NCBI GenBank assembly: GCA_028023455.1
Contig: JAQFVV010012396.1
Location: 3,292,156-3,356,155, forward strand
Source of the DNA: Epiperipatus broadwayi
Lineage: Eukaryota; Onychophora; Udeonychophora; Euonychophora; Peripatidae
Reading direction: 5' to 3'
DNA length: 64,000 nucleotides
Shown: one piece after another, positions 58,731 to 64,000 of the stretch
How the letters are laid out: every line of letters starts with the position of its first letter
How positions within the stretch are numbered: the first letter of the stretch is position 1
Position numbers and translations under genes: made by a program
Notes under the pieces: generated by a model
Databases searched by the model: none
The model's input: the letters and a program-made list of their open reading frames with translations, nothing else
Told to the model about the DNA's origin: nothing

Positions 58731-59825
58731 TACCAGTCAAAATCATCTGTTCACTCAACATGACTCAAAATCCAAGCAATAGTACCTTGAATCCGATCAT
58801 GCTTGAGATGCACAGGTCTGGAGCAATCCTGAATTCTAACCTATTTGCCTATTCTTCGAGTCTCTGTCCCAATGAACAACAGTCCTGCTGATACAGCATA
58901 ATTATTTAATTCCAGGCCTGGAAAGATAGCGGTAGAGCATAAGATCCAATTGATGATGATGATCGAGTCAAGAGTGGTCCAGGAATTACATTTATTAGAG
59001 ATATTTATTAATGTTAAGTTATTAGCTAAAGAAAATAATTTTAAATATTAACTAGAAGAAAATAATAATTCAAAACAAACCAGGATTTACATTAAATATA
59101 TATTTAATAAAATATTAAGAAAACGCATATATATGTTACAAAATGTTTCATGCTTGGGGTGACATTGTTTATTTACAAACTTGGGGATTTGTTTTTATAA
59201 AATCCCGTGACATTAATTATTCAATGAATATAATTTTATGGAGTGTGTTATAGCTTGTGCAGGGTTAATATGCCAATTTAAAAATGTTTACAGATGAAAT
59301 GCCGTGGATGCATCAAACAAATATAAAAGATCATGACAGGTTTATATGATTAATGATATAAAGGGTAGTTTGTGATTTAGTAGTAAATGATTTTGTAAAC
59401 AGTCAAAAATATACAATCTTAAGCATTTATCTACCTTATGAAAATCATTATATATGTTTTTACTGGCATTGTTTGGAAAAGGCATCTTTAGAACTTATAC
59501 ATAAGGAACAAACAATGTGCTACATTTATGGGAATAAGTAAGTTATACAATCATTAATACAAATTGATTTACATCTATGGGAATCGATAACGATTTTAAA
59601 GGAAAGCAGTTTAAATCAATGAAATGAATAATTAACATGATTTTATATTTTATGAAATGAATCATTATGTTCAACACATCATTGTGACTAACTAAGGCTA
59701 GATAGATAGTGATCCAATTAATGAGAAGAGTAATGATACTAGCATACAATAAAGAAATTCAGCTATCATGGAGGCTTTGGATATTTTATCATTTTAAAAG
59801 AATATTTGAAACTCATTTAGGGTTG

Positions 59826-60010
59826 GTATGTCCACACATTCTGGCAGAATGGTACTGAAATGGAGAGGTTGGGTTTGAATGCCCAGAGCCAGTTGTATGG
59901 ACATCTGCAGCACAATCAAAACCTCACTACCACAGAAAGAGTATACTTCTGATTACAAATGATTTGGAGAAAGATACGTAGGTAGCTTCGGACTTCCAAA
60001 GTTCCCACAT
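59826..60010 (+). repeat. tRNA-like SINE candidate
   Basis: TGGCAGAATGG (59851-59861) fits box A (TRGYNNARNNG). GGTTTGAATGCCC about 19 bp later fits box B, with a T-arm stem TGGG/CCCA. The spacing is shorter than in a real tRNA, so this is at best a degenerate SINE head with a ~120-bp non-coding body. It lies inside the composite repeat. Confidence 0.35.
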
Positions 60011-61121
60011 GACAATGAAATGGAAAAGATAAAATATCATAATAAAAGAAAATGTATGCCAGTAATGTTATGAGATATGAATATAATCAATATTATTTTA
60101 AAGCTTGCAAATGGTCTAACCTTGGCACAATAATCTGTTTTAATCATGAGTCATTTAACAAATTATAATGAATAATAACTCATTTACTTATAACATTAAA
60201 CTAACAAAATTTATATTTAATTTCAATTCCCATATATGTATTAACTGCTAGGATTAGCCCTTGAGGCAACAGCAAGAAGGGATGGTCCTAATTATAAAGT
60301 TAGCGATCTTTTAAAAATGAAATTTTAAAGACAAATTCAAAGCAATACATTTAGTATCCTTTCAGTAAAAGATTTTAACTAAACTTCAAGAATTTAAAAT
60401 GAGACCAAACTAGCAAGTGATTTTTACATAAAATAAACCAAACTTTATTGATAGATTTTAGATGAAACCCCCCCCCCCACTTCTTTCCAAATTAAACAAT
60501 TACTTCCCCCTTTTTTCAGACTCGTGAGTTTGGGTAGTATTCGCATATTAAAGATAATAAATTATATATATAGATAAAACAAAATAAGTTAAATATTTAA
60601 TGGAGCCACACAAAGCTATATAACATAATTAAGCATGAAAGAGCATAATTAGAATTACATTATACTAATAAGGGATTACAGAGTGAGAGAGTTTAAGAGC
60701 ATACTTAAGAAAAACTTATAAATTAATATGCACATTAAAGTACAAAGGGTTAACTACATCTTATTAGGAATTACAAAAAGGGATTTAAATTAGAGGAAGC
60801 TCTACATTAAGTGAGATTACTTCAGGAAAGCACAGCATAGCAGGAAGGTACAGCATGGCAGTCAGCAGTCAGTTCAGCACTCAGGTAGTCATCTAGTAGC
60901 TTGGCCTGATAAACAGAACACCACAGTGGCAGAAGACAGACAGTCTCTGAGAAGTACAAAAGAAAAATGTGCTGGATTCTCTCTACTCAAAGTTCATAGT
61001 GCCAAACTTTTGTTAATTTTTTAAAGTTGAATTATTCTGGAAAATTACTGATAATAATACTGACTACTGAAGTTTGAATACTGAATAAAAAACTCTAGAA
61101 TAATAATGCGTTGTTCCTTAG

Positions 61122-61137
61122 GCCATTTTATACCTTT
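61122..61137 (-). promoter_or_regulatory. TATA box candidate
   Basis: Minus strand AAGGTATAAAATGGCC, matching position and context of the one at 18832-18846. Confidence 0.3.
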
Positions 61138-61185
61138 ATAATCTCCCCAAGATTTTGGTTTCACTTGCCCACAGCTATCCTTGTA

Positions 61186-62758
61186 ATCTCTTGAAAAAAA
61201 TATTGAATTAGTAAAAAATTTTAAAGATAAGACTTGAAATATCTTTTTAGATATTTGTAAAGATTTGCAAATGAACTAACAAAAAAATTTCTCATAATTT
61301 TAATTAAATTTTAGTTTTAATTAGTGAAAATAATCTGACTACAGATAAAGACCATTTCAGCTTGTTAATGATTTCAAAAGTATTTTGATCCTTCCCCATT
61401 TTTCTTTTTGTTTTTAAATTCCAACATTTTAATTAAAATACATATATAAATAGAGTTAAAATTATATAAAAAATGTTTAATTTTCAGCAATAATATTACT
61501 AAGATTATTGCTTACATATATATCCATATTATGCACACTACTGTTATATTTTACTAAATATTTTTAATTTTATGACTTTCTTGGATTATTACATATACAG
61601 TGTGTAGGTGAATGGCATATATACATAGTGAGGTTGGAATTGTGAGCCTCACAGAAAGTAACTATGGCTGGCAAAGCATGAAGCTCAATGTGACTATATA
61701 TCAACTGCTTCAATATGTAAAGTAACAGTACCTAAAATAGCAATTAGAATAGATGTCACTTAAATGTCTGCACTTCTGTATTTTTCAGTAAGAGAATGAT
61801 TGGTATGAAAAATTGAATTAAATTTTACAAATTTATAATGAAACATTTAGAGTATCGGAGGTTTTAACATTGATTTTTTTAAAATAAGTATATACATTGC
61901 AAGTATATAACCTGTTCACTTTTATTATTTCTATCAAAATCATCTCTATATAAATGTTATTTTATCATCACTTTCAAAAAAATCTATGTTATTATATATA
62001 TATATTAAAAATTCATTTTTTATTGTAAAGTGCAATAAAATAAACTCATGGAATTTGTAATTATCTACATCAAGCTTTTGTTGAATAAACTATTGAATTT
62101 TATTAAATTTTATGTTATCCTAACCATAATGATACAAGGCCATGAAACTTTTTCTTCTGATTTTTTTATTTATTATTATGCTTACATAGTTTGACATACT
62201 GAAGTAAAATCAAAAAATATCAATAATGACCTTTTACATTTCTTTCAATAAATAACTTATAAAGAATGATTCAATACAAATAAGTATTTTTAAACCAATT
62301 TTTTCATTTCTAGTTCAAAAAAATTGTTTATTTAAATACAAATTAGCTACTTGTAAAATAATAAGTATATTATTCACAGTAATTATATACAATGCTTAAT
62401 TAATTTTGCCACCTTTGTTCAATATTTCAATAATACATAACAATTCAAAATGTAATTTGTAAATGCTTTTATTTAAGTCAGAATACCTATTAATCTTTGT
62501 TTGTTTATTTGATTCAAGGTTTTGGATAAAATTTTAAAGTCTAGGTAAATTTAATATATTTATATTCAATCGAATTTGTTTAAATTATATTTGTTACAAA
62601 TCATTGGCAATGCAGTATGACACTATAATATTTAAAGTAGATTCCCTAATTTCTTAAATCCAGAGAAGCTGGTGAATAAAATTTTAAATATTTTGGTCTC
62701 AAATTTTAAATATGTTCATATCACTTTTATCAATTTTCAGTAATGAGCATAAGAGGGC

Positions 62759-62791
<33 letters not shown>

Positions 62792-63580
62792 GATCCAGAG
62801 AAGTTAGACTTAATGTAATCTACACTACAAAGCACCACTAGGCCTTTGAACCTAAAAAATTTATATAATAGGCAGATATGTAAGTAAAAAAAAATTTTTT
62901 TTTATTTTGTATATTTTGATATCCGGTCGTTAGCCCATTGTCACTAGCTCAGTGGAATAGCAGATATTTATATTTTATAAATTCTTATCTAAGAATATTT
63001 TTTAAAAAAAAGAATAAAATAAGCCACTGCCAGTAATTATACACACAAACATTTATTAACACACATATAAATATAAAATTTAACATTATTATTTTAGTAT
63101 GTTTACTTTAACATTTAACATTATTTTTAACTTTTATTTTAGATTTTAATTTACATTTTAATTTTTATACTATTATAAGTTCGCACAGATGGATTTATAA
63201 AAGTTTGTTTTATAATGTTGAGTATAGATCAGTTACATAGATTACATGGTCAAAAACATTTCAAAATAAACATAAACAATCAAAATATAAAATCATTGGT
63301 GGAATTGCAGAGGGAAATTTATAAGAAACCCAATAGCATTCATTGCAAGATGCCGCATTGACACCAATAACTTAAAAGACATCCGAATAAATACATTTTT
63401 AGATACTCACTGTAAGGTATCCTTATTTAGAGAATGTCTATATATTTTGATCAAATATGAAAACCAAAAACATAATTAACCGATAACGAATCCATGCAAC
63501 GTACATACCCAACTTAAATTTAATGCATTTTTATTTAGAGTGTCGAGTATGAATAGCCTACATAGATTTGCATTTGAAAG
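61186..63580. other. A+T-rich stretch with small tRNA-like traces
   Basis: No gene. A (TA)n run lies at 62759-62786. TCACTAGCTCAGTGGAATAG (about 62940-62959) is an excellent tRNA D-arm/box A match but no box B follows, so it is not a tRNA gene. Confidence 0.45.
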
Positions 63581-63629
63581 AAAATATTCTATCCTTATTT
63601 AACCTTAGGCCAAGAGTTCACAGTCAAAC

Positions 63630-63860
63630 CAACATCAATTCATCTGATATATCGATGCATTCAATGTAATACAAAATACAACAGCACAAAAGATTAAGAG
63701 AAGAAATTGCCTCTCGTCAGATAGGAATATTACATCTATCTGACAAGAAGAGCAATAGAAAAAAAACTCCATAGGAAAGGACTGCGGTCATTTTGTTGAC
63801 TTACAAATCACATTCCATAAGCCAAAAAGGAAGTGTGTGGTATATAAAGCGATTCTTCCT
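63630..63860 (+). pseudogene. Worn GIY-YIG fragment of another PLE family
   Basis: IYRCIQCNTKYNSTK in one frame and RLREEIASRQIGI in the next resemble the I-Y-x-C-x-x-C-N-x-x-Y-x-x-x-T...L+xRI pattern of PLE endonucleases. Then FVDLQITFHKPKRKCVVYKA in another frame. At least two frameshifts. YIG itself is not preserved. Confidence 0.35.
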
Positions 63861-64000
63861 GTAGCGAATCTCGTACCACATCTACTAATTACACCAATAT
63901 ATCCAATCCATTGACCTAATTTAACTACAAAACAAATAACCTAAGATTACCCTCCCCTAATATAACTTTACAAATCTATATAGCCATTCATGCCCAACTT

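Larger units (their letters stand above)
58740..61185 (-). mobile_element. Composite repeat related to 17289-18890
   Basis: The left part (58740-58990) has CCTATTCTTCGAG, AATGAACAACAGTCCTGCTG and GATAGCGGTAGAGCATAAG, in the same order as 17390-17490. The right end has AAGGTATAAAATGGCC on the minus strand (TATA box) before a G+C-richer leader-like patch (60790-60960). The interior is A+T-rich and alignable only in short blocks. Possibly a second diverged LTR-like unit. Confidence 0.35.

Noticed and set aside
62940-62960. Possible tRNA gene (TAGCTCAGTGG box A)
   Set aside because: No box B, no acceptor stem; only a D-arm remnant.

Overview
The window is eukaryotic, very A+T-rich (roughly three quarters A+T by eye) intergenic or intronic DNA, most likely from an invertebrate animal. 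The evidence is the mix of elements: several families of Penelope-like retroelements (PLEs) carrying GIY-YIG endonuclease domains, two LINE families, hAT and pogo-like DNA elements, long (TA)n, (TCTA)n and (TAA)n tracts, and no prokaryotic gene organisation. I cannot name the species. No complete host gene is visible. Two unusually G+C-rich open frames at the left edge, both minus strand (14-268 and 940-1284), are the only candidates for host exons, and I do not recognise either product.

Layout. 0-1.3 kb: two candidate exons and an 81-bp tandem repeat. 2.4 kb: paired palindromes with (TA)n centres. 6.1-8.0 kb: a PLE present as an inverted pair, then a 65-bp-arm fold-back. 8.2-10.1 kb: an array of ~456-bp monomers that changes orientation once, each monomer with a hammerhead-like core. 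14.8-15.8 kb: a 408-bp-period tandem dimer between (TA)n runs and a small inverted-repeat element. 17.3-18.9 kb: a composite repeat related to one at 58.7-61.2 kb. 20.2-22.1 kb: a large PLE palindrome whose right arm holds a hAT element with an exact 8-bp duplication. 22.4-32.6 kb: a composite PLE (inverted arm, direct arm, body with RT, second GIY-YIG) interrupted by a 729-bp insert and by a ~5.6-kb LINE. 32.8-33.4 kb and 34.9-35.3 kb: fold-backs. 37-38 kb: (TCTA)n. 39.2-40.6 kb: pogo/Tigger-like element. 40.9-41.2 kb: (TAA)n. 47.7-48.9 kb: a repeat family in direct and inverted copies around a (TA)n palindrome. 49.6 kb: a second hAT element. 51.3-53.5 kb: the best-preserved PLE inverted pair. 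54-56.4 kb: fragments of a second LINE. 63.6 kb: a worn GIY-YIG fragment.

How it fits together. Almost everything recognisable is retroelement-derived. The recurring theme is a PLE 3' half (GIY-YIG plus a 3' tail) present as two copies joined at their truncated ends, so both tails point outward and usually meet a (TA)n run. Near the outer end of each tail sits a short module that reads as a hammerhead-ribozyme-like core: YTGANRA, a hairpin, then NAAA. A similar module is in the 456-bp array, which has no coding capacity and so looks like a retrozyme-type satellite. Most coding remnants are broken by stops and frameshifts. The most intact are the LINE ORF2 (27346-30066) and one GIY-YIG domain (52948-53292).
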